Shown: positions 16,911-25,182, counted from the stretch's first letter. The stretch is 38,757 nucleotides of DNA from Brasilonema sp. UFV-L1 (GCF_012912105.1 NZ_QMEA01000058.1:1-38757), one strand, 5' to 3'. The notes: generated from the sequence alone by a model not told the origin. Translations and numbers: made by a program.

Positions 16911-19319
16911 TTAACTGACGTAGGCAATTGTCACACCAGTACCACCATCAGCTTGTTCTGCTGCTTCATAACGGCTAACTCTGGGGTGCTGATGCAAGAA
17001 AGCATGAACTCCTTGGCGTAGCTTACCCGTGCCATGTCCGTGAATAATCCATATTGGTCCTGTTGCTTCTGAAATTGCCTTGTCTAAGATGATTTCTGAA
17101 TCTGCTACCCTGCGTCCGCGTATATCTACTGTATTTTGAGACGTACGAATTGCAGGAGTTTCTGTCAAGGTTACAATTTTTGCCTCTGGTCGGCTTTTAG
17201 TTTCCTTAACAGCTGGTTCAGCTTTTTGACCATCTAATGATTCTACGTCTTCTAGCTTCACCGTCATCTTCATGATTCCAAAGCGGACAGTCAATTCTCC
17301 ATCTTCATCAGGAGCAGTTAAGACTTCCGCTGTCTGCCCTAGCTTCGGTATACGGATGCGATCGCCGACTTTGGGAAGAAATCCCACTTTTGCTTTTGGA
17401 GGCGGCTCTGGTATAAATTTTTTTGTGATTTCACCTAACGCTTTTGTTGCGTTTTGGGCATCTTGTGCTGTTGGTTGACCTTGCTGTAAGCGGCGAATCA
17501 CTTGAGCTATCTCACTTTTGGCTTGGGCGATCGCCTGCTGTACTGCCACCTCTTGCGAGACACGCAGAGCTCGTTCTCTTTCTTGTAATGCTGTGGCTTT
17601 CTCGGATACCTCTTTGTATAAACGCTCAGCTTGCTGCAACAAATCTTGTGCTTCTTCTGCTTTCGTTTCCTGACGACGGCGTTGTGCTTCCAACCCAGCA
17701 ATCACCTGATTTACGTCATCTGTTGCGCCTCCTAGTTCCGTTTTCGCCTTTTCCACAACTTCTGCTTTTAATCCCAAGCGACGGGCGATCGTCAAGGCGT
17801 TGGAACGCCCAGGAATTCCCCAAAGAAGACGGTAAGTTGGTGAAAGCGTACTTTCATCAAATTCTACAGAAGCATTTTCAAACCGCTCATCTTGATATTT
17901 CAGTGCTTTGAGTTCACCAAAGTGAGTGGTGGCGATCGTCAACAGGGCATGGTCTGCTAGATATTGTAGGAGCGATATTGCCAAAGCACTTCCTTCTGCC
18001 GGATCTGTTCCTGCACCCACTTCATCGAGAAGAATGAGGGAGGATGGGATAGTCTTTTCTCCCCCTGCTTCCTTGTCCTCGTCTATTGCTTCTAAAATTC
18101 GACTAATGCGGCGGATATGACCAGAAAAAGTAGATAAACTTTGCTGTAGGGATTGTTCATCACCGATGTCTGATAGTATCATGTCGAACCACGGTAATTC
18201 CACTGGTTCGCGTGCAGGTACGAATAAACCGCCTTTCGCCATCAATGCTGCCAAACCTAGGGTTTTCAAAGTGACAGTCTTTCCCCCAGTATTTGGTCCA
18301 GTTATTGTAACTACCCGTATTTGTGGCTGAATGAGCAAATCAACGGGAACTACAGAATGTCCTTGCTCGTGGTTATACTGCCACTCCAAAAGCGGATGAC
18401 GCAACTGTCTTAGGGTAATACTTTCATTTTCTTCTCGGTTAATGAAGCGTGGAGGATTTGCTTTTAGCCACAAACTATAACGCGCTTTTGCCAATGCCAA
18501 ATCTAAGGTTGTGACAATTGCTAGCAACCGTTCCAAATCTGGCTTGACTGCTGCGACTTGTTCTGTTAATGTGCGACGGATTGCTTCTTCTTCTGTTTGC
18601 TCTCTTCTAATGAGTTGCCGCAGTTGGTTTCCTAATGGAACGATAGAATTTGGTTCTACATACAACGTTGCGCCTGAGGTAGAAGTGTCGTGGACAATAC
18701 CCGGTATGGCGTCTTTTTGAGGCGCTTTCACGGGAATAACAAAGCGATCGCCTCTTTGAGTTATGATCTGCTCTTGGACGGCATTTGCTTTAACTTGTAA
18801 TATGTTTTGCAGTTTTTGAGTGATTTGGCTGCGTAACTGCCGTAAGGAAGTGCGAATTTCACCGAGTTTTTGGCTGGCGCGATCAGTGACTTGCCCTCTT
18901 TCGTCTATGCATCTGTGAATTTCTTGTTCTAATTCTGGATAGGTTCGTAAATCGGCAACCAAAGCATTCAATACTGTTAAATCGGGGTGGTTATCGATGA
19001 CACGGCGTACGTTTCTCGCACCTGCAACAGTGGTGGCGATCGCCAACAATTCCTCCCCCAGCAAAATGCTTTGCAGTTCTGCGCGTTCTAGGGAATCACC
19101 GATATCTTGAATTCCATCAAACGAAAGCCCTGTACCGAGGCGGCTTTCCAGTTCGTAGACTTCTTTTGTTTGTGCTAACAACTGCTCACTTTGGGTTTGC
19201 GAGGCAGGAATTTGTAGATGGCGTGCAGCAATAGTCCCCAGCTTTGTTGCCGCGAAGGTAGACAAATGCTGGCACAGGCGAGACCATTCAAGTAATTCTA
19301 GAGTTTCAGATTGGATCAA
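16911..19319 (-). CDS. mutS2: MutS2 (RqcU-type) ATPase/Smr endonuclease
   Basis: An 802-residue protein of normal length. It opens MIQSETLELLEWSRLCQHLS. Walker A GPNTGGKT lies at 341-348, then SDIGDEQSLQQSLSTFSGH and LILLDEVGAGTDPAEGSALA (Walker B), and TIATTHFGELKAL. A long coiled coil with KOW-like text follows, ending in an Smr domain (DIRGRRVADSE; WIIHGHGTGKLRQGV). MutS2 lacks the mismatch-recognition domain of MutS. In other bacteria it acts on branched DNA and on collided ribosomes through its Smr nuclease; which applies here cannot be read from sequence. DIRG is the family variant of the LDLRG Smr motif. A hairpin terminator follows. Confidence 0.96.
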   Translation of the reverse strand: MIQSETLELLEWSRLCQHLSTFAATKLGTIAARHLQIPASQTQSEQLLAQTKEVYELESRLGTGLSFDGIQDIGDSLERAELQSILLGEELLAIATTVAGARNVRRVIDNHPDLTVLNALVADLRTYPELEQEIHRCIDERGQVTDRASQKLGEIRTSLRQLRSQITQKLQNILQVKANAVQEQIITQRGDRFVIPVKAPQKDAIPGIVHDTSTSGATLYVEPNSIVPLGNQLRQLIRREQTEEEAIRRTLTEQVAAVKPDLERLLAIVTTLDLALAKARYSLWLKANPPRFINREENESITLRQLRHPLLEWQYNHEQGHSVVPVDLLIQPQIRVVTITGPNTGGKTVTLKTLGLAALMAKGGLFVPAREPVELPWFDMILSDIGDEQSLQQSLSTFSGHIRRISRILEAIDEDKEAGGEKTIPSSLILLDEVGAGTDPAEGSALAISLLQYLADHALLTIATTHFGELKALKYQDERFENASVEFDESTLSPTYRLLWGIPGRSNALTIARRLGLKAEVVEKAKTELGGATDDVNQVIAGLEAQRRRQETKAEEAQDLLQQAERLYKEVSEKATALQERERALRVSQEVAVQQAIAQAKSEIAQVIRRLQQGQPTAQDAQNATKALGEITKKFIPEPPPKAKVGFLPKVGDRIRIPKLGQTAEVLTAPDEDGELTVRFGIMKMTVKLEDVESLDGQKAEPAVKETKSRPEAKIVTLTETPAIRTSQNTVDIRGRRVADSEIILDKAISEATGPIWIIHGHGTGKLRQGVHAFLHQHPRVSRYEAAEQADGGTGVTIAYVS

Positions 19320-19538
19320 GGACTTCTAATCTGATATGGATTCTAAAATTATTGTAACAATTCTGTGCTCTAAGCGGCTTAACCTTTACAGCTGAAATTG
19401 ACGATTGATTTAGTGGTTACAACTAAGTCGGGCGTAAATTCTTCACAGGTTTTGATAACGAACCGGGCTTCAACGCCTGTATTCACAAAATAGAATCCTT
19501 GTCAAGAAATACTAAATTTCTGCGTCTGTTCACCGCCA
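19320..19538. other. mutS2 upstream region
   Basis: Holds the mutS2 promoter region on the reverse strand. No recognisable gene or structured RNA. Confidence 0.35.
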
Positions 19539-19760
19539 CTATCGCGCCACATCCACTATTGCACGGGCAATTTCTGCCGTTGCTGCTTCACCACCTAATG
19601 CAAAGATAACTGGAAATAATGCCTTGATATCTTCCAGTCAGACTGAATAGTTTTAGCAGCCGAAAGTGCTTCTGGTAACAACTCAGGTGGTATTTTGTCT
19701 GCTAAGGTACTCAAGGCAAGAGTGCGAGAAGGCTTATCCTGAATCAACTTTTTCTGACGA
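19539..19760 (-). pseudogene. Decayed fragment of a helical-repeat protein
   Basis: On the reverse strand the stretch 19640-19760 reads LALSTLADKIPPELLPEALSAAKTIQ. A one-base frame shift then continues as FPVIFALGGEAATAEIARAIVDVAR to a TAG at 19539-19541. The A-L-x-x-L-A-x-x-x-P-P-E-L-L-x-E-A-L-x-A-A repeat is typical of the C-terminal helical repeats of large cyanobacterial NB-ARC/NACHT-type or CHAT-type proteins. Only this fragment remains, with a frameshift and no start. Parent-family assignment is inference from the repeat pattern. Confidence 0.55.
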
Positions 19761-19764
19761 TAGC

Positions 19765-19840
19765 TAGCCCCTTAGGGGGCCTGCGCTAACGCTTGCCTTA
19801 CGAGCGCAAAGCGCACGCTACGCGCTTCGGCAGATCGCTT
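19765..19840. repeat. Cyanobacterial GC-rich interspersed repeats
   Basis: A run of short palindromic units (CCCCTTAGGGGG; GCGCTAACGC; GCGCAAAGCGCACGCTACGCGC) of the kind dispersed in cyanobacterial genomes. It sits at the edge of the decayed helical-repeat gene. Confidence 0.55.
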
Positions 19841-20089
19841 GTGAGACTCACTTTGTACTTAACGCTACCACTGAGTGTGAAGTAAAATGAGTAACCGTGC
19901 AGAAAGTTACGCTAAGGCACAAAGCCCTACAAGATTGACTGAATAAAATATTTGACAGACAATTGCAACTGTGTTTCTCTCTCGTCGTGTGCGTTCTGGC
20001 GTTGCCTAGTGGGGTTTCATCCAAAAAACCCCTGCAAATGCTCCCATAATTTTGATACCCTATCTAAAACAGATTTGGGAGCATCAAGC

Positions 20090-21253
20090 GTGAATATTCA
20101 AATTGGGCGGGGAAAAACAGCTCGCAGGGCATACGGCATTGATGAAATTGCTCTGGTTCCCGGTAATAGAACACTCGATCCAAGTTTGGCAGACACTCAG
20201 TGGCGTCTTGGCAATATTGAGCGCAAAATCCCAATTATTGCGAGTGCGATGGATAGCGTAGTAGATGTCCGTATGGCTGTGCTTTTGTCACACTTAGGAG
20301 CATTGGGCGTCCTGAACTTAGAAGGAATTTACACTCGTTACGCAAATCCAGAACCTATTTTAGACCGTATTGCCTCAGTTGGCAAAGAAGAATTTGTTCC
20401 CTTGATGCAAGAACTTTATGCTGAACCAATTAAACCGGAATTAATTGAACAACGGATTAGAGAAATTAAACAACAAGGTGGTATCGCCGCCGTTAGTGCG
20501 ACTCCCGTAGGAGCAAGCAAATTTGGTTCTGTGGTGGCAAAAGCTGGTGCGGATTTATTTTTTATACAAGCAACTGTGGTTTCTACTGCACACCTTTCAC
20601 CAGATTCTGTGATACCACTCGACTTGGCAAAATTTTGCCAAGAAATGCCTATACCAGTGGTACTGGGAAACTGTGTGACTTATGAAGTGACTCTCAATTT
20701 GCTCAAAGCAGGTGCAGCCGCCGTACTGGTGGGAATTGGTCCTGGTGCAGCGTGTACATCTCGTGGTGTACTGGGTGTAGGTGTACCACAAGCTACGGCG
20801 ATCGCCGACTGTGCTGCTGCACGCGATGATTATTACCAAGAAAGTGGTAAATATGTACCAATTATTGCTGATGGTGGTTTAATCACAGGTGGCGACATTT
20901 GTAAATGTATTGCTTGTGGTGCAGATGGAGTGATGATTGGCTCTCCGTTTGCGAGAGCCGCCGAAGCTCCTGGACGAGGTTATCATTGGGGCATGGCAAC
21001 TCCTAGTCCAGTCTTGCCACGTGGTACACGCATTCGTGTCAGCACCACTGGCACCCTGGAGCAAATTCTCACTGGACCAGCACAACTTGACGATGGAACT
21101 CATAATCTTTTGGGAGCTTTGAAAACAAGTATGGGTACTTTGGGAGCAAAAAATATTAAAGAAATGCAACAAGTTGAAGTTGTCATTGCTCCTTCTTTGT
21201 TAACGGAAGGTAAAGTTTATCAAAAAGCACAACAATTAGGTATGGGTAAATGA
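20090..21253 (+). CDS. guaB3: GuaB3, IMP dehydrogenase-family protein
   Basis: A 387-residue TIM-barrel protein starting at GTG 20090 ([20 protein letters not shown]). It shows [13 protein letters not shown], a phosphate-binding part [11 protein letters not shown] with the candidate catalytic Cys222, [15 protein letters not shown] and [19 protein letters not shown]. It lacks the two CBS domains of ordinary IMP dehydrogenase (about 490 residues), which defines the GuaB3 subgroup. IMP dehydrogenase converts IMP to XMP in GTP synthesis; activity of this subgroup has been reported for cyanobacteria, but the residues alone cannot prove it here. An upstream in-frame extension to 19952 has no family similarity. 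It is the first gene of the conserved guaB-Yfr1-trxA block. Confidence 0.92.
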   Translation: MNIQIGRGKTARRAYGIDEIALVPGNRTLDPSLADTQWRLGNIERKIPIIASAMDSVVDVRMAVLLSHLGALGVLNLEGIYTRYANPEPILDRIASVGKEEFVPLMQELYAEPIKPELIEQRIREIKQQGGIAAVSATPVGASKFGSVVAKAGADLFFIQATVVSTAHLSPDSVIPLDLAKFCQEMPIPVVLGNCVTYEVTLNLLKAGAAAVLVGIGPGAACTSRGVLGVGVPQATAIADCAAARDDYYQESGKYVPIIADGGLITGGDICKCIACGADGVMIGSPFARAAEAPGRGYHWGMATPSPVLPRGTRIRVSTTGTLEQILTGPAQLDDGTHNLLGALKTSMGTLGAKNIKEMQQVEVVIAPSLLTEGKVYQKAQQLGMGK

Positions 21254-21342
21254 AGGAGCTAGATACTGGTTAGGGGCTGATTTAAAATTGAAGCGAAGCT
21301 CACGCTCCATGCCTGAAGCTAAAGATCGAATTTGTTAATGAA

Positions 21343-21377
21343 ATTTTTCCAGACTCTTAAACTATGACTGGAAAAAT
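21343..21377 (+). terminator. Hairpin after guaB3
   Basis: ATTTTTCCAG (21343-21352) and CTGGAAAAAT (21368-21377) form a perfect 10-bp stem with a 15-base loop. It lies about 90 bases after the guaB3 stop and just before the Yfr1 promoter, so it separates the two transcripts. Confidence 0.65.
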
Positions 21378-21390
21378 CCTATATGTCGCC

Positions 21391-21396
21391 TAGAAT
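21391..21396 (+). promoter_or_regulatory. -10 element of the Yfr1 promoter
   Basis: TAGAAT at 21391-21396 precedes the expected Yfr1 5' end (about 21402-21405) by 6-8 bases. No convincing -35 hexamer is seen. Confidence 0.6.
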
Positions 21397-21402
21397 AGAG
21401 AT

Positions 21403-21471
21403 AGCGGAGACGCATGTTTCCGTTCACTCCTCACACCACACTCCGCCCGGACGATGTTCGGGCGGTTCCTT
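21403..21471 (+). ncRNA. yfr1: Yfr1 small regulatory RNA
   Basis: About 70 bases with the exact Yfr1 design. A 5' stem-loop (CGGAGAC/GTTTCCG, 21405-21422) is followed by the single-stranded ultra-conserved motif ACTCCTCACACC (21426-21437), then a GC-rich terminator stem (CCGCCCG/CGGGCGG, 21443-21465). The location between guaB and trxA is the conserved genomic address of Yfr1. Family knowledge: Yfr1 is abundant, is needed under several stresses, and base-pairs through the CTCCTCAC motif with ribosome-binding regions of target mRNAs such as outer-membrane proteins. The RNA has its own promoter and is not a leader of trxA, because a second hairpin follows. Confidence 0.95.
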
Positions 21472-21520
21472 AATAATTATTTTTGAATGAGTTTAAAATC
21501 TATATGCAAAAGTTAGCCGT

Positions 21521-21540
21521 CACTGCTTGGCAGTGGTTTT
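21521..21540 (+). terminator. Intrinsic terminator between Yfr1 and trxA
   Basis: CACTGC-TTG-GCAGTG (21521-21535) followed by GTTTTTG is a compact hairpin with a T-run, able to stop any read-through from Yfr1 before trxA. Confidence 0.65.
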
Positions 21541-21570
21541 TGCTATGGTAGAATTTTCAGCAAACTCAAA

Positions 21571-21576
21571 TATAAT
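21571..21576 (+). promoter_or_regulatory. -10 element of trxA
   Basis: A consensus TATAAT at 21571-21576, 20 bases before the trxA ATG, would give a very short leader. The ribosome-binding site GAGGG at 21584-21588 fits the start at 21597. Confidence 0.5.
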
Positions 21577-21596
21577 AATTGGCGAGGGTTTTAGGC

Positions 21597-21929
21597 ATGT
21601 CAGCAACCGAACAAGTTGGACAAGTTAAGGACTCTGACTTTAAACAGGAAGTACTAGATAGCGAAATTCCTGTTTTAGTAGACTTTTGGGCACCCTGGTG
21701 CGGACCTTGTCGGATGGTCGCTCCTGTCGTTGAAGAAATTGCCGAACAGTACAAAAATCAAATCAAGGTTGTCAAACTCAACACCGATGAAAATCCCCAA
21801 GTTGCTAGCCAGTATGGCATTCGCAGCATTCCCACATTAATGATTTTTAAAGGTGGTCAAAAAGTTGACATGGTAGTCGGTGCTGTACCAAAAACAACGC
21901 TAGCTAACACTTTGGAAAAATATCTTTGA
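21597..21929 (+). CDS. trxA: Thioredoxin, m-type
   Basis: A 110-residue thioredoxin with active site WCGPC (Cys35, Cys38) in [20 protein letters not shown], then [25 protein letters not shown] with the conserved cis-Pro. It reduces disulfides in target enzymes using electrons from ferredoxin- or NADPH-thioredoxin reductase. The start at ATG 21597 follows GAGGG at good spacing; the frame opens at a TTG six codons earlier, which is not needed. It is located after Yfr1 as in other cyanobacteria and has its own likely promoter. Confidence 0.96.
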   Translation: MSATEQVGQVKDSDFKQEVLDSEIPVLVDFWAPWCGPCRMVAPVVEEIAEQYKNQIKVVKLNTDENPQVASQYGIRSIPTLMIFKGGQKVDMVVGAVPKTTLANTLEKYL

Positions 21930-21964
21930 ATCAGTACACTTGTGTACAGTAAACAGTTATTCAG

Positions 21965-21998
21965 GTTTCAAACGGGGATGCACAACCCCGATTGAAAC
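21965..21998 (+). terminator. Hairpin after trxA
   Basis: Thirteen-base arms (21965-21977 and 21986-21998) match at 12 positions: GTTTCAAACGGGG against CCCCGATTGAAAC, loop of 8. It starts 36 bases after the trxA stop. No T-run follows. It looks CRISPR-repeat-like but occurs once. Confidence 0.6.
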
Positions 21999-22079
21999 GC
22001 ACCACAATAAGACGTGAAAAACTCTGACTTCCAACGGAAGAATCAACGCATCTTATCTGAATAATCAATAACTGTTGAA

Positions 22080-22205
22080 TATAACCACCTAAAAACTGCC
22101 AAAAAATGTTCGATTTGCTCAAGCGTCAGATAAACATTCGTAAACAGTGGAGTGGCAACAATCGCCTCTCCACAGATTGCTCGCCTTTTTGGTTCAGGCA
22201 ATGTT
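22080..22205 (-). pseudogene. Short coding-like remnant, family not recognised
   Basis: Reverse-strand translation gives AICGEAIVATPLFTNVYLTL followed by EQIEHFLAVFRWL, a well-composed peptide reading like the C-terminal end of an enzyme. It has no start and is preceded by stops. I do not recognise the family. It may be the tail of a gene otherwise lost from the 1.5-kb region after trxA. Confidence 0.3.
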
Positions 22206-22517
22206 TAGCAGCGAGCGGGCGATTGGGTTATCGTCGCTGAGGTACTTTGTTGTGAGCGGTAATTTGTAAAGTAAACATTAAATTATTGTCGGGTGAATGA
22301 TTAGGCTCTGTGTTGATTTTTAACTATGTCCAAGACAAAAAAGTGTAGCGGATGATGTTAAAACGGCAATGCGTGATACCCTTTTGATTCACCCTACGGC
22401 TGCGTAAATCCTATTACGTCATCCATAACACAACAATTAGCCAAAGCAGTCAGACAGATATTTATAAGGGGAATGCTGAAAACCCTGTGGCTTTAGCCCA
22501 GGGGGGTCTTACACGTA

Positions 22518-22682
22518 GAAAAATAAGCCAGCCCCGGAACAATTCAAAATCGCGTAGCGTTGCGAGTGAAGCGAAGCAATCTCAAAGTTCAAAAAAGAGT
22601 AATTGTGAATCACTTCTTAATTTTGAATTTATAATGCGTGAATTTTGAATTCCCCGCAGGGGGTTGGGCTGGCTTATTTTTC
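22518..22682. repeat. 165-bp unit bounded by 17-bp perfect inverted repeats
   Basis: The arms GAAAAATAAGCCAGCCC (22518-22534) and its complement (22666-22682) bound about 131 bases containing interspersed-repeat text (GCGTAGCG, GAAGCGAAGC). Outside the arms lie similar strings GGTCTTACACG (left) and GGTCTCACAAG (right). No ORF is inside. It looks like a small non-autonomous element; a relative with the same GTCTTACACG string is near 38480-38657. Confidence 0.55.
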
Positions 22683-22701
22683 CGGGGTCGAGGTCTCACA
22701 A

Positions 22702-22779
22702 GAAGGAAGCAGAACCTTTCTCGGTTGATCGAAAAAGCGTCGCGAGTTCGAGTGTTGTTAATAAGGTTCCGCTTCCTTC
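22702..22779. repeat. Long stem inverted repeat
   Basis: Sixteen-base arms 22702-22717 and 22764-22779 match at 15 positions (GAAGGAAGCAGAACCT against AGGTTCCGCTTCCTTC), with a 46-base loop. It lies between the IR-bounded unit and the omega-RNA-like block; it may belong to either. Confidence 0.5.
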
Positions 22780-22904
22780 CAGACAAAGTGCGTGGACTTC
22801 GGCGTCGGATGAAAGCTGATTGCAGCTTTTAAGCTGCCGTAATACAATAGGGACATCAGTACAAGATTTAAAAACCTACCCGTGGACTGCGGGAAAGTAG
22901 ACGC

Positions 22905-23127
22905 CCGAAACAACCTTGAGGAGATGAGCCAGTGCGTTGCCGAGCCAGTGCTGCGGGAGGGTAACCCTGGCGCAGGCATCTGGCGTTGGGGTCCCCCCGG
23001 TTGAAGCACCTGGCGTATCACTACGCACTTTGTGTGCAAACGTGGTGAGCCTGGGAACCTGATGACTCAGGATATTAGGACTGCGAAGTCTTAAGAATCT
23101 CCTAGCCTTTAGGCAGAAGAGTGTCAA
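22905..23127 (+). mobile_element. IS200/IS605-type right end with omega-RNA-like segment, no tnpB
   Basis: The block runs from about 22905 through GCCAGTGC/GCATCTGGCG-type paired segments, GAAGCACCTGGCGT, GGGAACCTGATGACTCAGG and GACTGCGAAGTC. It ends in a short hairpin (GCCTTTAGGC) and GTGTCAA at 23121-23127. Such text is what lies at the 3' end of tnpB elements in cyanobacteria, where the right end doubles as the omega RNA guiding the TnpB nuclease and the element closes on TCAA. No tnpB frame is upstream. I infer a decayed or non-autonomous copy; this is recognition from memory of such ends, not alignment. Confidence 0.45.
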
Positions 23128-23246
23128 CAAGACAGGTTGGCGACGACAGCCGTCAGCAGCGCCTTGGATTATCTTTAACCAAAGGTGCTTTTTATTGTCA
23201 AAAAGTACTTAAGAGTTAAAAAAAAGGCAAAAGGGAAGATAATTTA

Positions 23247-23333
23247 GTGGGGGCTTGAGTCTCCACTGATTGAAGAACATTAAATTAAAGCCCACCGGGA
23301 GACTCCGAACTCCCCAGAGGGGATGCATAAGCC
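23247..23333. repeat. Nested inverted-repeat structure upstream of the LOG gene
   Basis: GGCTT-GAGTCTCC (23252-23264) pairs with GGAGACTC (23298-23305) and AAGCC (23329-23333). A small hairpin TCCCC-AGA-GGGGA (23311-23323) sits on the 3' side, and GGGCTT can alternatively pair with AAGCCC at 23288-23293. The structure ends 95 bases before the LOG gene. It could be a leader element or the end of a mobile element. Confidence 0.4.
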
Positions 23334-23428
23334 TTCTGTTTTAGCAATTTCTGTCGGACTGGCGTCCTTGTTTATAAATTCCACATGAAATTTAGATAAA
23401 ATGTAATGCCATTTTGGCAGCAGTTCTC

Positions 23429-24505
23429 ATGACTTCATCTGCGTCGTTTGACACATTAGAGTCTCTTCAAGCGGATATCGCTCAATTATTTGAACACTTA
23501 CCGACTTCAAAGCATCGACAGTATGTTATCCAAGCACTAGCGACTATAGTGCGTCTGGCTCAAAAAAGTGAAGAAATTGAGCGCCTCGATTGGAAGATAT
23601 TGTCTTCTGCTTTAACAGATATGGAGCGTGGTTTCCAGCTGTTTTACGCTTATCGACATGTTCGTAAAGTCACTATCTTTGGTTCGGCTCGTTTATCGCC
23701 AGAAACACCAGAATATCGCATGGCATATGAATTTGCTCGCGATGTCTGTCGATTGGGATTTATGGTTATGACAGGTGGCGGTGGCGGAATTATGCAAGCG
23801 GGTAATGAAGGTGCTGGACGAGAAAACTCTTTTGGCTTAAACATTCAGCTCCCCTTTGAACAACAAGCAAACCCAATCATTGAGGGAGATCCGAAGCTGA
23901 TTCATTTCAAGTATTTTTTCACCCGGAAGCTGTTTCTCCTCAAAGAAAGTGATGCTGTAGCTTTATTTCCAGGTGGTTTTGGTACGCAAGACGAAGCTTT
24001 TGAGTGCATGACTCTCAGCCAGACAGGTAAATTTGGTCCAGTACCTTTGGTTTTAATTGATCACCCTGGAGGCAATTATTGGCGGTCTTGGAGCGAATAT
24101 ATTGACAAGCAACTGGTGCAAAAAGGTTTAGTGAGTCCTGATGATCCCAGCCTTTACACGGTGACAGATAACTTGGATGTGGCTTGTAAAGCGATTACCA
24201 GTTTTTACCAAGTTTATCACTCTAGCCGCTACGTAGGCGATCGCCTGGTTATTCGTCTGAAATCAGAGTTATCAGATACACAGCTAGAACAACTCAATGC
24301 TGATTTCAGCGACATTCTTGTCACAGGACAAATTGAAAAAAGTCAGGTCTTACCACAAGAAGCTCAGGATGAAACTTTTGAGCTACCCCGCCTAGTTTTG
24401 TACTTTAATCAAAGAGATTTAGGACGCTTGTACCAGCTCATCGCAGTCATTAACCGCATAGGAACTCCTTCAGCAGAAGAAAAAGCACACCCAGAAAGGA
24501 AGTGA
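23429..24505 (+). CDS. LOG-family protein (lysine decarboxylase-like fold)
   Basis: A 358-residue protein from the ATG at 23429 (MTSSASFDTLES). The core has VTIFGSARLSPETPEY, FMVMTGGGGGIMQAGNEGA (about 112-130) and LFPGGFGTQDEAFECMTLSQTG, carrying the PGGxGTxxE motif (about 181-189) of the LOG family. Family knowledge: LOG enzymes release cytokinin-type bases or other nucleobases from nucleoside 5'-monophosphates, and many bacterial members act on purine nucleotides; the substrate here is unknown. The extra N-terminal helical part (about 80 residues) and a C-terminal extension (after about 270) make it longer than the plant enzymes (about 220). Five codons upstream (TTG 23414) are open but unlikely. 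A strong hairpin follows. Confidence 0.88.
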   Translation: MTSSASFDTLESLQADIAQLFEHLPTSKHRQYVIQALATIVRLAQKSEEIERLDWKILSSALTDMERGFQLFYAYRHVRKVTIFGSARLSPETPEYRMAYEFARDVCRLGFMVMTGGGGGIMQAGNEGAGRENSFGLNIQLPFEQQANPIIEGDPKLIHFKYFFTRKLFLLKESDAVALFPGGFGTQDEAFECMTLSQTGKFGPVPLVLIDHPGGNYWRSWSEYIDKQLVQKGLVSPDDPSLYTVTDNLDVACKAITSFYQVYHSSRYVGDRLVIRLKSELSDTQLEQLNADFSDILVTGQIEKSQVLPQEAQDETFELPRLVLYFNQRDLGRLYQLIAVINRIGTPSAEEKAHPERK

Positions 24506-24511
24506 AACCTT

Positions 24512-24555
24512 CTAAGCTCTATGCCTATGACTCACGCCATAGGCATAGAGCTTAG
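24512..24555 (+). terminator. 18-bp perfect hairpin after the LOG gene
   Basis: Arms 24512-24529 and 24538-24555 are perfectly complementary (CTAAGCTCTATGCCTATG), with an 8-base loop. It starts seven bases after the stop codon. No T-run follows, so it may act as an mRNA 3' protector as much as a terminator. Confidence 0.7.
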
Positions 24556-24569
24556 GGTGCTCATATTGG

Positions 24570-24585
24570 TTAGTGTATACACTAA
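24570..24585. promoter_or_regulatory. Perfect 16-bp palindrome, possible operator
   Basis: TTAGTGTATACACTAA is its own complement, and a second partial copy TGTATACACT lies at 24590-24599. Such a doubled short dyad resembles a repressor binding site, but no adjacent gene start fits it well (the kinase begins 600 bases downstream). Confidence 0.35.
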
Positions 24586-24773
24586 TGCTTGTATACACTT
24601 GACCACTTACGTCTAAACACTGTACAAAGAAATAAGTTCCCTAAAAAATATACTTTGCGTGTAAATATGACAACATCAGTTAGCCCAAAAGTTACGTCAT
24701 GTACTTTACATAAATTATTATACATAGCTTGACGAAATACCTTGAGTCGAGCTAAAGATTCCATGACGTACAC
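24582..24773 (-). pseudogene. Possible transposase N-terminal remnant
   Basis: The reverse frame reads ESLARLKVFRQAMYNNLCKV and continues HDVTFGLTDVVIFTR. The F-R-Q-x-x-Y ... D-A-x-x-E/G-L-x-D pattern is similar to the N-terminus of several cyanobacterial IS transposases. No further transposase domain follows. Low confidence; it may be chance. Confidence 0.25.
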
Positions 24774-25182
24774 AAAATTGATCAGAGCTTCTGTTACATT
24801 CCGTTAATGGGCATATGTGTTTAACACTGTTTAGGAGTCTATGGATGGCTTTTTTGATTTAGCTGTAGTGCAACTATAATATCGCTGACAAGAAGCTAAA
24901 ATCAGCATATTCAACAGATATTGATTGTCTGGGTTTTTTTACTAGAAAAACCTAAAAAAACTGTCATTTATTGGAAGATTATTGGGCAAGAATTCTTGAT
25001 TTTCTATTTTTATATAGAAAATTTTCGCATGAAAAAACAATATCTATATAGTAATTTATCATATTTACTCCATAATTTTATGGACATATTTCTTGGGTGT
25101 TCATGTCAAGAAAATTAACTTTATGCTAAAAACTCATCTTTTTAAGAGTTGATTCTCATACATCTAGGACCATAAAATTCAA
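24774..25182. other. AT-rich intergenic region upstream of the histidine kinase
   Basis: About 400 AT-rich bases with no credible gene; a 65-codon open frame at 24921 has poor composition. It presumably holds the kinase promoter. Confidence 0.35.

Noticed and set aside
17444-17911. 155-codon plus-strand frame inside mutS2
   Set aside because: It is antisense to the coiled-coil part of MutS2, with Leu-rich shadow composition and no start signals.
19952-20089. N-terminal extension of GuaB3 with several Cys
   Set aside because: GuaB3 proteins start at MNIQIGRGK; the extension has no similarity and the GTG at 20090 fits.
21965-21998. CRISPR-repeat-like hairpin with GTTTCAA...TTGAAAC ends
   Set aside because: It occurs only once, with no spacers and no cas genes; it is a hairpin after trxA.
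23055-23095. CTGATGA as a hammerhead ribozyme core
   Set aside because: The matching GAAA and cleavage-site elements are not in the required positions.
22789-23127. Possible group II intron (GTGCG at 22789 followed by structured sequence)
   Set aside because: No domain V hairpin or maturase is seen, and the 3' part fits an IS200/IS605 right end ending in GTGTCAA better.
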